Below, one piece after another: positions 33,908 to 43,001 of a stretch of DNA of 64,000 nucleotides (position 1 is the first letter of the stretch; each line of letters begins with the position of its first letter). Origin of the DNA: Mesobacillus boroniphilus (GTDB taxonomy: Bacteria > Bacillota > Bacilli > Bacillales > Cytobacillaceae); assembly GCF_018424685.1 (NCBI RefSeq), contig NZ_QTKX01000003.1, positions 124,001-188,000 on the forward strand, given 5' to 3'. The notes beneath the pieces were generated by a model. That model was not told where the DNA came from and made no database searches. It saw only the letters and a program-made list of their open reading frames with translations. The position numbers and the translations under genes are program-made.

Positions 33908-35302
33908 TTATAGGTCACTTCTTTGTCTTTTAATCTTATATTTCCTGATCTTGTACAAAAGGCCTTGCCTTGTGATGCCGAGAGCTTCGGCAGCGCGTGC
34001 CTGGTTGCCATTTTCGCTTTCCAGAGCAGTTTCAATGACTTCTCTTTCAACCTGCTCGAGATGCTCTGACAAGGAGAAATCATCAGTCAGTTCAACTTGA
34101 ACATCAGGAGTCTCAACCTCTTTCGCTGAAAAATAGTTCTGGATCTCCACAGGGAAATCTTCTAGCATCAATTGTCCGGACCTTGAGAGGACGGTTGCCC
34201 TGGACAAGGCATTTTGCAATTCACGGATATTGCCAGGCCAAGGATAGGAAGTGAGATTTGTTAAAAGCTCTTTGGAAATCGAGTAGCTTCGGTTGTGTTC
34301 TTCTTCAAAGCCAGCCAAAAATTGTTCCACGAGCAAAGGGATGTCCTCTATGCGCTCACGCAATGGCGGCAATTTAATCCCAATGATATTCAAGCGGTAA
34401 TACAAGTCCTCGCGAAACTCGCCGTTCTGGACCATTTCCCATAGATTTCGGTTAGTGGCCGCGATGATGCGGACGTCTGAATGAAATTCTCTGGAGGTCC
34501 CAAGTGGTGTAAAGGTTTTGTCCTGTGTAAACTGCAGAAGCTTCGCCTGTACATCAAGCGAAATCTCGCCAATTTCATCGAGAAAAAGCGTGCCCTTGTC
34601 GGCAGCAGCGCATTTGCCCTCCTGAGACCTTACAGCGCCGGTAAAAGCACCTTTTTCATAGCCGAATAACTCACTTTCCAAAAGATTCGACGGGATGGCG
34701 GCACAATTCACCTTGATGAAAGGACCAGTCCTCCGTGTACTTTCCAGGTGAACAGCGTGAGCACCTCGCGATTTCCCGGTCCCGCTTTCACCCTCAAGCA
34801 AAATCGTGATATCCTGCCTGGCGACTCGTTCAATCAAGGAGTATACCTCCTGCATTTTAGGGCTCTTTCCAATCATGCCGTGAAGGTCATATTTTTGCTG
34901 GACAGCCTGTTTTAATTCTTTGTTTTCTTTTTTCAAGTGCTTCAATTCGAAAGCTCGTTCAATGACAACCTTCAGTTCATCAGCCTTGATTGGCTTGGTC
35001 AAGTAATCATATGCCCCTATTTTCATCGCTTTGACCGCATCTTCAATATCTCCGTAGGCAGTACAAGGGATAAAAACGGTATCGGGATAATTTGGCGCCC
35101 ATTTTTCAAGGAGCTTTAAACCGGTTGTATCCGGCAAAAGAAAATCCAGCAACACAAGATCGATGTTCTCGCTCTCCATAAGCTTTTCAGCGATTTTCCC
35201 GGTCTCCGCTTCAATCACCGTATATCCTTGTTTTTGCAAGGTCAGCTTTGTCAGACGGCGGAATTTTTCATTATCTTCAACTAACAAGATTGTTTTTTGC
35301 AT
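33908..35302 (-). CDS. NtrC-family sigma-54-dependent response regulator
   Basis: 464 aa: receiver (phospho-acceptor D53 in LVLLDFLLPD), AAA+ domain (Walker A GESGTGKS at 171-178, GAFTGA loop at 218-223 for sigma-54 contact, DEIGEISLDVQAKLLQ for Walker B and arginine region) and a Fis-type HTH at the C-terminus (QARAAEALGITRQGLLYKI). It activates sigma-54 promoters by ATP-driven remodelling. It overlaps the sensor kinase gene by 26 bases. The ABC operon just upstream has a perfect -24/-12 promoter and is the likely target. Confidence 0.92.
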   Translation of the reverse strand: MQKTILLVEDNEKFRRLTKLTLQKQGYTVIEAETGKIAEKLMESENIDLVLLDFLLPDTTGLKLLEKWAPNYPDTVFIPCTAYGDIEDAVKAMKIGAYDYLTKPIKADELKVVIERAFELKHLKKENKELKQAVQQKYDLHGMIGKSPKMQEVYSLIERVARQDITILLEGESGTGKSRGAHAVHLESTRRTGPFIKVNCAAIPSNLLESELFGYEKGAFTGAVRSQEGKCAAADKGTLFLDEIGEISLDVQAKLLQFTQDKTFTPLGTSREFHSDVRIIAATNRNLWEMVQNGEFREDLYYRLNIIGIKLPPLRERIEDIPLLVEQFLAGFEEEHNRSYSISKELLTNLTSYPWPGNIRELQNALSRATVLSRSGQLMLEDFPVEIQNYFSAKEVETPDVQVELTDDFSLSEHLEQVEREVIETALESENGNQARAAEALGITRQGLLYKIRKYKIKRQRSDL

Positions 35303-37430
35303 TGTGATCGCCTTCCTTGTGCTTTTTCAATGAAATCAGGAATGAGGTTCCTTCACCCATTTCACTTTCTACCTCGATATGGCCGTTATGGGAAGAGATG
35401 ATATCATGGGTAATCCATAATCCCAGCCCGGTACCTTCTTGTTTGGTAGAAAAGAATGGATTGAAGATACGCTTGATCTTTTGCTGCGGGATGCCGATGC
35501 CATCATCCTTTATCTCTATTTCAATAGTATCACTATTCGTTCTTTCCATGGAAACGATGATTTGGCCTTGATGGGAAACAGCTTCAATACTATTGATAAA
35601 AAGATTGATTAGAGCCTGAATCATCTGGTTCCTGTCACCTTTCACCAAGTAATCCTCACCATCAGCGTCCAGAGTGGCATGGATCTGTTTTTTCCTGAAT
35701 TGATGGGATAAAAGCTGGAGTGTTTCGGCGGCGACGGTTTTCATGTTGAAAACAGATTCATCCTTCTTGTTTTCCCGGCTGAATTGAAGGAACCTTCTGA
35801 CGAGATGGTCGAGTCGCTGAATCTCATCCTGGATATCCTTTGCTGCTTCGGAAATGATTTCAACGGAAGCATCATCACTCTCTTTTGCAACAACTATTTC
35901 TTTTATTTCGCTGGCGATTAAATCACTGGCAAGCTGGACGGTCCCAAGCGGATTCTTTACCTCATGAGCCAGCCCGGCGGTCATCTGGCCAATCGCCACC
36001 AGCTGTTCTGAACGTTGAATATGTGTTTCCAGCTGGCGCACCTTCGTCACATCCCAAAAGGTAATAAGTACCCCAATGACTTGGTCTTTTTCATCTAATA
36101 ATGGTGAACTGGACTGCTTGATGACTTTCTTTCCCGATTCATTTTCAAAAGTGAAGTCATCTTCAAGGCCGTCAAATTTCCTTGAGACATGCTTGCACTG
36201 TTCAAAATGATTCCTGAAAGAAAGCGGCAGGACAGAGACCGATTTTCCAATGGTATTTTCCTTTTGTATATTCAATAAATCCCCGGCGGTTGTATTCATT
36301 GAACTGATGAAGCCTTCCGGATTTATAGCGAAGACTCCGAAAGGGAAGGATTCCAGGATCAGCTGCAGCTGGCGTTCATGCGACTTTAAGCTTTCAGCCA
36401 TATACTTCATCGTGCTGGACAGCGTCTTGATCTCATCCTCTTTTTCAAGAACAGGAACAAACCATTCTCCGCCCTTTGCATAGCTTGCTGCCTGCTGGGT
36501 AAGGGCCTTGATCGGCTTGATGATCCAGCGGATACCGAAAATGAGCAAGGTGAGCGCCGCTAAAAAGATCAGGATGAAGCCTTTCCATAAAATATCCTTC
36601 AATGAATCTATGACAGCATTTGCTTCAGTCAGCGGGATGGAGGTAGCTGTATAAAACGGCAGCCGATCCACAGGATTGTAGGCGACGAGGGACTCTTCCC
36701 CCCAGAGCTCACCCCTGTACACCCCGGTCCTGTCCAAAAAAGCCTCTCGCGTAAACGGATACTCATTAAGCAGGCTTCCGGATTTACTGAAATCGTCCGT
36801 ATCAAACAATACCTTACCTTCATGGTTAAAAAGGAAGCTGTGCCCGAGGTCGCCGATGACATTTTGCTTGAAGTATTTTTGCAAATAGACAAGGCTGACA
36901 TAAGCAATCAACCCGCCCTCAACCTCAGCAGCTTCGTCAGCCTGAAAAGGAACGATAATTAATAAGGTAGGCTCTCCGTTCATTTTTTTAATCGAGTCAG
37001 CGACAAAAGAGCTGCGCCGCCATTTCAGCTCAGCATACAATTCGGCTTCGGCAGAATTCAGCTTGGAATCTGTTTCAATAAAAGGAGCTTTATAGACGAT
37101 TCTTTCCTTCTCGTCATTCACAATCTGGATCCTTTTAAAGAAAGGATCATTGACGACGAGATTGGTCAGGACTCCTTCTAATTTCCGCGTCTCTCCAGCC
37201 TGATTTTCAACGATATTCTCCAGCAGCTGGATCTTCAGGTTGAATAGGTCGCTGGTCTTGTCGGACATGACCCTTGTCACCTGGATCGCTTGATTCTCCG
37301 TCTGATTTTTTATGATATCTCTTGAAGAAGTTGCGGCGAGAATGAATATGATCAACAGAGGAATAAAAATGATGATAGTAGTAAGATATAAAAACCTTTT
37401 GGTTAATCGTGATGGGTAAAGTCTTTTCAT
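35277..37430 (-). CDS. Membrane sensor histidine kinase (dCache-HAMP-PAS-HisKA-HATPase)
   Basis: 717 aa. First membrane helix at about 13-33, an extracellular double-Cache-like domain of about 240 residues, a second helix near 285-305, HAMP, PAS (LILESFPFGVFAINPEG), HisKA with phospho-acceptor in LAHEVKNPLGTVQLASDLIA (near 487) and HATPase (NQMIQALINLFINSIEA, DDGIGIPQ, GTGLGLWITHDI). The Cache domain suggests direct sensing of a small outside ligand. Paired with the NtrC-like regulator. RBS AAAGGTG. It has its own promoter region after a terminator. Confidence 0.92.
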   Translation of the reverse strand: MKRLYPSRLTKRFLYLTTIIIFIPLLIIFILAATSSRDIIKNQTENQAIQVTRVMSDKTSDLFNLKIQLLENIVENQAGETRKLEGVLTNLVVNDPFFKRIQIVNDEKERIVYKAPFIETDSKLNSAEAELYAELKWRRSSFVADSIKKMNGEPTLLIIVPFQADEAAEVEGGLIAYVSLVYLQKYFKQNVIGDLGHSFLFNHEGKVLFDTDDFSKSGSLLNEYPFTREAFLDRTGVYRGELWGEESLVAYNPVDRLPFYTATSIPLTEANAVIDSLKDILWKGFILIFLAALTLLIFGIRWIIKPIKALTQQAASYAKGGEWFVPVLEKEDEIKTLSSTMKYMAESLKSHERQLQLILESFPFGVFAINPEGFISSMNTTAGDLLNIQKENTIGKSVSVLPLSFRNHFEQCKHVSRKFDGLEDDFTFENESGKKVIKQSSSPLLDEKDQVIGVLITFWDVTKVRQLETHIQRSEQLVAIGQMTAGLAHEVKNPLGTVQLASDLIASEIKEIVVAKESDDASVEIISEAAKDIQDEIQRLDHLVRRFLQFSRENKKDESVFNMKTVAAETLQLLSHQFRKKQIHATLDADGEDYLVKGDRNQMIQALINLFINSIEAVSHQGQIIVSMERTNSDTIEIEIKDDGIGIPQQKIKRIFNPFFSTKQEGTGLGLWITHDIISSHNGHIEVESEMGEGTSFLISLKKHKEGDHNAKNNLVS

Positions 37431-37613
37431 GCGATTTCACCTTTCTGACAGCCTGCCCGATCAAAAGAAATAAGGAGGCGGGGCAGCTAATAATCTATTA
37501 CCTTTATACCATACTATTTAATTGCTATGGGCGGTACCCGGGACAAAGGAAGAAGTTAGTATTTTACTAAATGCAGAATATGAGTTGGAATTTTGAAGGC
37601 GGTAAAACAAGCT

Positions 37614-37648
37614 TTAAAAAAGGAGGAAACCATTCCTGATTTCCTCCC
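37614..37648 (-). terminator. Intrinsic terminator of the ABC operon
   Basis: On the minus strand GGAGGAAA / TTTCCTCC arms, then a run of T. It separates the transporter operon from the two-component system. Confidence 0.8.
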
Positions 37649-37656
37649 AAAAACTA

Positions 37657-38577
37657 TTACTCTTCAATTAACCCATTATCTGTAAGCCATTTTCTTGCGA
37701 CTTCTGTTTCGCTTTTTTCTTCAATATCGACTTGGTAGTTAAGCTCAGTCATTGTTTCTGTGTTGATTTTTTCAGCCAAAGGCTTCAGAAGTTCTTCTAA
37801 TTCAGGGTACTTCTCAAGTGATTTTTCATGAACGGTGATGCCGGCATTATAAGCAGGGAAGAAGCTTTTATCATCTTCAAGGTTTATGAGATTAAAAGCT
37901 TTGATACGGCTGTCTGTTGAAAAGCCTGTTGCCACATCAACCTGTCCGTCTCTCAGTGCCTGATAGAAAAGGCCAACGTCCATTTTTTTGATGTTGGAAG
38001 AACCAAATTTGAATCCATATTCTTTCTCTACACCTTTAATTCCATCAGGTCTTGTTGCGAACTCCGCATCTGCACCTAAAGACAATTTGTTGCCATCATT
38101 CAAGTAAGCTGCCAAATCGCTGATTGTTTCAATGCCTAGCTCTTTTGCTTTTTCTTCTCTCATCATCAATGTGTACGTATTGTTTAACTGTGATTGATCA
38201 AGCCATACAAGACCGTTATCTTTATCAACTTCTTTTACTTTTTCATAGGCTTCTAATGAATCGGAAAGAGGGTCAAGCTTGTTATAGTTCACAAGGCTGG
38301 TTCCTGTATATTCCCAATAAAGGTCGACCTGTTTATTTTCCAATGCCTGGCGGACAACCTGGCTTGCCATATTGTTTTTTTCCTCAACCTCGAAGCCATT
38401 CTCCTTTAAGTAGATAGCAAGAATTTTGGAAAGGACGAATTGTTCCGTGAAGTTTTTTGCCCCGACGACAAGCGTTTTGTCAGAAGCAGAAGCGGATGTG
38501 TCTTCTTCACTGCTGCAAGCGGATAGCAGTGACAGCATTAAGGTAATGATTACGGCAAATGATAAAATCTTTTTCAT
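37657..38577 (-). CDS. OpuC-type substrate-binding lipoprotein (glycine betaine/choline family)
   Basis: 306 aa, signal ending LLSAC. The mature part begins TLVVGAKNFTEQFVLSKILA and has DLYWEYTGTSL and FKFGSSNIKKMDVGLFYQAL, as in OpuCC/OsmF/ProX-type receptors for quaternary ammonium compounds. Last gene of a four-gene operon (permease, ATPase, permease, receptor). The exact ligand (betaine, choline, carnitine or another) cannot be read. Confidence 0.9.
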   Translation of the reverse strand: MKKILSFAVIITLMLSLLSACSSEEDTSASASDKTLVVGAKNFTEQFVLSKILAIYLKENGFEVEEKNNMASQVVRQALENKQVDLYWEYTGTSLVNYNKLDPLSDSLEAYEKVKEVDKDNGLVWLDQSQLNNTYTLMMREEKAKELGIETISDLAAYLNDGNKLSLGADAEFATRPDGIKGVEKEYGFKFGSSNIKKMDVGLFYQALRDGQVDVATGFSTDSRIKAFNLINLEDDKSFFPAYNAGITVHEKSLEKYPELEELLKPLAEKINTETMTELNYQVDIEEKSETEVARKWLTDNGLIEE

Positions 38578-38609
38578 TTTGTTTTCCCCCTAAAATTTTG
38601 TTTTCTCTA

Positions 38610-39353
38610 TTAATCAGAAATTGTTACAGTTTGTCTTAACCCTTTGGAGATTACCAGTTTTTCGATGAGCCTGACCAATTGATCTGCCAAAAGAGCAAGC
38701 AATGTTACCGGGATGGCTCCGGATAGAAGATAAGAATTATCTCTCATCATGATTCCGGTGAAAATCCAGTCACCCAATCCGCCGCCGCCTACTAAATAGG
38801 CTAAGGCAGCCGTTCCAATGTTGATGACCACAGCTGTACGGATTCCTGCCATAATCGGATAGGCTGCGTTAGGCAGCTCAATTTTTAAAAGAATTTGAGC
38901 TGGTGTATAGCCGATTCCTTTTGCTGCATCCAGCAGATCCGGATCAATCGATTTAATTCCAGCTACAGTATTTCGTAAAATCGGCAGCAAGGAGTATAGG
39001 AAAAGAGCAAAGACTGCCGGCTTAAAACCGATCCCCATCCAGGTCATGGCCAAGGCCAGGATTGCAAGGCTCGGAATGGTTTGTCCTAGATTGGCTGTAT
39101 TCATGAACAGCCATTGAAGTCTTTGGAATTTTGGCCTCGTAACCAGGATACCCATCGGAATCGCCAGCAGGATTGCCAGCAGCGAGGACAGGAGCACCAT
39201 GTTGATATGCTGCTTCAATAGAAAGAGAAATCCTTCAGAATCATCGATAATCAGCTGGTAATACCCTGACTTGAAGGACCAGGCGAAAAAGCTCCCAACC
39301 AGGGTGAAGAGAATCAACTTGATGACAAATGCTACAAAACGTTTGTTGTTCAT
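38610..39353 (-). CDS. OpuC-type ABC transporter permease (second)
   Basis: 247 aa, six helices, BPD-transport motif DLLDAAKGIGYTPAQILLKI with the EAA-loop pattern. N-terminal LLKQHINMVLLSSLLAILLA matches OpuCD/YehW. It lies 12 bp after the ATPase gene and 32 bp before the receptor gene. Confidence 0.88.
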   Translation of the reverse strand: MNNKRFVAFVIKLILFTLVGSFFAWSFKSGYYQLIIDDSEGFLFLLKQHINMVLLSSLLAILLAIPMGILVTRPKFQRLQWLFMNTANLGQTIPSLAILALAMTWMGIGFKPAVFALFLYSLLPILRNTVAGIKSIDPDLLDAAKGIGYTPAQILLKIELPNAAYPIMAGIRTAVVINIGTAALAYLVGGGGLGDWIFTGIMMRDNSYLLSGAIPVTLLALLADQLVRLIEKLVISKGLRQTVTISD

Positions 39354-39365
39354 GATTTCTCCCCC

Positions 39366-40331
39366 TTATTTAATATGCTGATGCAAATAGGCCTCTACAT
39401 CATCAATTTGCATCGCACCAACAAGCCCATTGTTTGCCTGGACGACAAGCTGGTCGGCTTCCTGGTTGAGCAGGATGGATAAGGCATCCCTTAAATTCGT
39501 ATCTACTGGAATCGTCTTTCTATTGGCTTTTTCAGGGCCATCCAATTTCCGCAGCATCCGTTCTGAAATCAAATCCTTCACGGTATGAAGGCTCAGGCTT
39601 TTCAGGGCGCGGTCCTTGCCGACGAATTCACGGACAAAATCATTCTTTGGATGTGCTAGCAGTTCGCTTGGCGAATCGTACTGCATCAATTTTCCTTCTT
39701 TGAAAATCACAATTCCATCGCCCATTTTGATGGCTTCATCAATATCATGGCTGACAAAAAGAATCGTCTTTTTGACTTCCTTCTGGATTTGTAAAAACTC
39801 ATTTTGAATCCGCGTTCGGATAACTGGATCCAATGCGCCGAACGGTTCATCCATCAGCATGACAGGCGGGTCTGCAGCCATCGCACGGGCGATTCCGACT
39901 CTTTGCTGCTGTCCTCCTGAAAGCTCATGCGGGTAACGCTTCCGGTATTCATCTGGATTCAGGCCGACAAGGTCCATTAAGTATTTATATCTATCTGACT
40001 TTTTCTTTCGGTCCCATCCGAGTAAATTAGGGACAGCCATCACATTATCTTCAATCGTCATGTTAGGGAACAGGCCGTTATGCTGGATGACATAGCCGAT
40101 ATTCCGTCTCAACTCGATGTCATTCAAGGAATTGACATCTGTTCCATTGACGAAAATTTTGCCATCGGTAATTGACTCGAGTCTGTTTACCATTCTTAAT
40201 GTTGTCGTTTTTCCACAGCCGGATGGCCCTAAGAAAACGACGATATTGCCCTCCGGTACATCAAAGCTTACATTATCTACAGCTTTCACTTTATCGCCGT
40301 ACACTTTGGTGACTTGATCAAACTTAATCAT
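39366..40331 (-). CDS. OpuC-type ABC transporter ATP-binding protein
   Basis: 321 aa: Walker A GPSGCGKTT, signature LSGGQQQRVGIARAM, Walker B VMLMDEPFGALDP, H-loop LFVSHDIDEA, and a C-terminal region ending in a CBS-like domain (residues about 250-315). The OpuCA type often uses CBS domains to sense ionic strength or c-di-AMP. Second gene of the operon. Confidence 0.9.
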   Translation of the reverse strand: MIKFDQVTKVYGDKVKAVDNVSFDVPEGNIVVFLGPSGCGKTTTLRMVNRLESITDGKIFVNGTDVNSLNDIELRRNIGYVIQHNGLFPNMTIEDNVMAVPNLLGWDRKKKSDRYKYLMDLVGLNPDEYRKRYPHELSGGQQQRVGIARAMAADPPVMLMDEPFGALDPVIRTRIQNEFLQIQKEVKKTILFVSHDIDEAIKMGDGIVIFKEGKLMQYDSPSELLAHPKNDFVREFVGKDRALKSLSLHTVKDLISERMLRKLDGPEKANRKTIPVDTNLRDALSILLNQEADQLVVQANNGLVGAMQIDDVEAYLHQHIK

Positions 40332-40356
40332 ACTTTCACCCCATCTTACTTTTATT

Positions 40357-41010
40357 TTATTGTTGAAAACCTTTTGGAGTCATGCGTTTTTGGAGTAGCC
40401 CCAAAAGTCCGTCTGTCACAATCGCCAGGATTGAAATGGCTATGGCTCCTGCCAGTACCATTGTTGTATTCGATCTTGAAATCCCCTGGTTGATCAACAC
40501 GCCAAGACCCCCAGCTCCGATAAACGCTGCAATTGCGCCGATTCCGATATTCATGACCACGGCCTGCCTGACTCCTGCCATAATGATAGGAAGGGCATTG
40601 GGAATCTCAACACGCAGAAGACGCTGCATCGTACTCATTCCCAGCCCAATGGCGGCATCACGAATATTGGGATCGACATTATTGATGGCTACATATGTAT
40701 TACGTATAATCGGAAGCTGCGAATATAAGATAAGTGCGATTACAGCTGGCACAAAGCCAATTCCCTGATTGACGATCGACAGAATCGGAATCATGATCCC
40801 GAAAAGCGCAATACTCGGAATCGTCATAATCACATTCGCGACCTGAAGTACCGTCTCCGCTAACTTCTCATTGGTCGTCAAGTAAATCCCGAGCGGAAGG
40901 CCAATCGCAATGGCAATCAAAATGGACAATCCGACAAGCTGCAGATGCTCCGCACTATATGTCCAAATCGAAGCCTGGTTTTCTAATATGTAGTTCAATA
41001 AATTATTCAT
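40357..41010 (-). CDS. OpuC-type ABC transporter permease (first)
   Basis: 217 aa from the ATG at 41010, which has AAGGGGGTG six bases before it (an in-frame TTG at 41028 is part of that stretch). Five or six helices, EAA-loop IRDAAIGLGMSTMQRLLRVE, C-terminal IGAIAAFIGAGGLGVLINQG. Matches OpuCB/YehY. First gene after the sigma-54 promoter. Confidence 0.88.
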   Translation of the reverse strand: MNNLLNYILENQASIWTYSAEHLQLVGLSILIAIAIGLPLGIYLTTNEKLAETVLQVANVIMTIPSIALFGIMIPILSIVNQGIGFVPAVIALILYSQLPIIRNTYVAINNVDPNIRDAAIGLGMSTMQRLLRVEIPNALPIIMAGVRQAVVMNIGIGAIAAFIGAGGLGVLINQGISRSNTTMVLAGAIAISILAIVTDGLLGLLQKRMTPKGFQQ

Positions 41011-41052
41011 TCTTTGCACCCCCTTCAAAATAACTAGTACAAATTTAATAAT

Positions 41053-41068
41053 TGCAAGAAGCGTGCCA
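41053..41068 (-). promoter_or_regulatory. Sigma-54 (-24/-12) promoter of the ABC operon
   Basis: The minus strand reads TGGCACGCTTCTTGCA, a perfect match to TGGCAC-N5-TTGCA with the required 10-base GG-GC spacing. Transcription would begin near 41042, about 32 bases before the first permease ATG. Confidence 0.85.
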
Positions 41069-41091
41069 AGTTATTAAAAAAACGCAGAAAA

Positions 41092-41131
41092 GCGCCTGAG
41101 CCCATATTTTTCGATGGGCCAGGCGCATTTT
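41092..41131. promoter_or_regulatory. Large inverted repeat between divergent promoters
   Basis: AGCGCCTGAGCCCA and TGGGCCAGGCGC arms with a ten-base centre, then ATTTTT on the plus strand. No plus-strand gene precedes it, so it is not placed as a normal terminator. It could be an upstream activator site for the NtrC-like regulator or a relict terminator. Beyond it are two AATTTTTACA direct repeats (41173-41204). Confidence 0.4.
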
Positions 41132-41350
41132 TAGTTTGGTGATATTTAGAATAGATATTTAAACAGAGTAAAGAATTTTTACAGATTTGTTAAAAAATTT
41201 TTACATGATTAAAAGTTAGATTAATTACTTTACTTTTAGTTAACTACCCGGAAATATGGGGGGTAAACCATCTTTATATGAAAAAAGGAGTGAAAGGGAG
41301 TTTCATAGAATAAAATATACGATGAATAATAGAAATAGGGGATATGGAGA

Positions 41351-42250
41351 GTGCTGAGTGTGAAAAAAATACATAAACCATGGATCAAACTTAAGGAAGG
41401 CATCGATGCCGAGGATTATGAAATAATCAATGAACTTCAGGAACGCTGTGTTAAGAACGATAAAACAACTCTGAAGCTGGAGCTTGATTACAAGCTCGGG
41501 ATCAGCGATGACAGCAGCAATGGTGTTAAGGATATAAATGAATTCATGTACTTCGATGGGGAGCAGCTGATTGGCTATCTAGGAATCTGCAGTTTTGGCG
41601 GCCCTTGGGAAGTGAATGGGATGGTGGATCCGGAATACCGGCGTCAGGGTGTATTCGCCAAATTGTTTGAACTGGTCCTGGCAGAATGGAAGCGCAGGGA
41701 TTCAGGCAGCATGCTGCTGCTGAGCGACCACAGCTCGGAATCGGGACAGAAATTTATTGCCGGAACAGGAGCCGCATACAAGCACTCAGAATATGAGATG
41801 TTTTTGAGAAAAAATGCTCCTGTCGCCACTCCGGACGGTATAGTTTTCAGGAAAGCGACGAACGCGGATGCGAAGGAAATTGCCCGGCAGAATGCGATTT
41901 ATTTTAACAGTGAGGAAGAAATTGAGGCCGATGACATGCCTTTGCCTGAAGTAGAGGAAAAGCGCGGGATGACTTCCTATCTTGTTGAAAAAGAAGGGCA
42001 AATCATTGGGAAGGTGAATCTGCAGCTGACCTCGAAACTTGGTGCCATCTTTGGTCTCGGCGTGTTGCCGGAGCACCGCCGTAAGGGTTACGGGAGGGCG
42101 CTTCTTTTGCTGGCCATTGAAAAGCTGAAGGAAGCCGAAGCACAGGAAATCATGCTTCAGGTAGCGGCGGACAACTCGAATGCCCTTAACCTTTATAAGT
42201 CCTGCGGTTTTGAAGAGACATCTACGATGGATTATTTTGAGCTGAAATAA
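41351..42250 (+). CDS. Two-domain GNAT N-acetyltransferase
   Basis: 299 aa with two GNAT folds. First acetyl-CoA loop in MVDPEYRRQGVFAKLFELVL, second in LGVLPEHRRKGYGRALLLLA with the usual C-terminal NALNLYKSCGFEETSTM. Start uncertain: GTG at 41351 or GTG at 41360 (the latter eight bases after GGAGA). It diverges from the ABC operon. Substrate unknown. Confidence 0.82.
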   Translation: MLSVKKIHKPWIKLKEGIDAEDYEIINELQERCVKNDKTTLKLELDYKLGISDDSSNGVKDINEFMYFDGEQLIGYLGICSFGGPWEVNGMVDPEYRRQGVFAKLFELVLAEWKRRDSGSMLLLSDHSSESGQKFIAGTGAAYKHSEYEMFLRKNAPVATPDGIVFRKATNADAKEIARQNAIYFNSEEEIEADDMPLPEVEEKRGMTSYLVEKEGQIIGKVNLQLTSKLGAIFGLGVLPEHRRKGYGRALLLLAIEKLKEAEAQEIMLQVAADNSNALNLYKSCGFEETSTMDYFELK

Positions 42251-42258
42251 AATAAAGG

Positions 42259-42294
42259 ATATCCACCTAGTGCAGAACGAGGTGGATATTTTTG
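42259..42294 (+). terminator. Intrinsic terminator
   Basis: ATATCCACCT / AGGTGGATAT arms, then five T. Confidence 0.83.
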
Positions 42295-42365
42295 GATTAT
42301 TTTGAAACTAACGGCTGGGAAACTCGTATTATATTATTATCAGCTCTTTGATTGGGGGGTATTCC

Positions 42366-43001
42366 ATGAATTGGAAGAAAGACTTTAAAATTTCCGCTCT
42401 TGTCATTTTAATAGTCATCACGGCGATTGCTCTTTTGGACAATGCAAGAACAGCAGATTCTGCAGCGAAGCTTGAGGAGGATAAAAATCGACTTGAAAAG
42501 AAAGTTATTAGTCTAGAAAAAGAAATCGAAAGGCGATCACGGATAACAGATGAATTAAAGTATGAAAATGATACTTTGGCTGTCAATCTTTCAACCCTGG
42601 AAGAAGAAGTGGCGGCAGCGCAATCCTCTGTTCAATATCAGGACTTCATGGATGCGATCAGTGTCGTTAAGACCTATAAAGCTGCAGAAGAGTTTAAAGA
42701 AGTAATTGACTTAATTGCTCTTGGAAATTTTACAAGTTTTGGCACCCTTGATCAAGATGACAATTGCCCTTGCACTATTAACTTCAAATATAGCAATCTT
42801 GAATGGATCCCCGGTGTAGTTTTAGACTTAAGTGAATTTAAAATTGAAAAAGGAAGAATCGTTCTTACATATCTTACAGTGGAGGACCTGGAAGATAATT
42901 ATCAATTTGTATTGACTAAGAGCGGTGGCTTTTACGATAGAACTGAAAAATGGAGGATAGAAGAAATTAGGCTTATAGAAAAGGAGGGGTCCACATTTTA
43001 A
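42366..43001 (+). CDS. Membrane-anchored coiled-coil protein, unknown
   Basis: 211 aa from the ATG after GGGGGG. One N-terminal membrane helix (ISALVILIVITAIALL), a coiled coil at about 30-75 (KNRLEKKVISLEKEIERRSR) and a C-terminal extracellular domain with a CPC pair (DDNCPCTINFKY). Overlaps the next gene's likely start region, so both are one unit. Family not recognised. Confidence 0.6.
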   Translation: MNWKKDFKISALVILIVITAIALLDNARTADSAAKLEEDKNRLEKKVISLEKEIERRSRITDELKYENDTLAVNLSTLEEEVAAAQSSVQYQDFMDAISVVKTYKAAEEFKEVIDLIALGNFTSFGTLDQDDNCPCTINFKYSNLEWIPGVVLDLSEFKIEKGRIVLTYLTVEDLEDNYQFVLTKSGGFYDRTEKWRIEEIRLIEKEGSTF

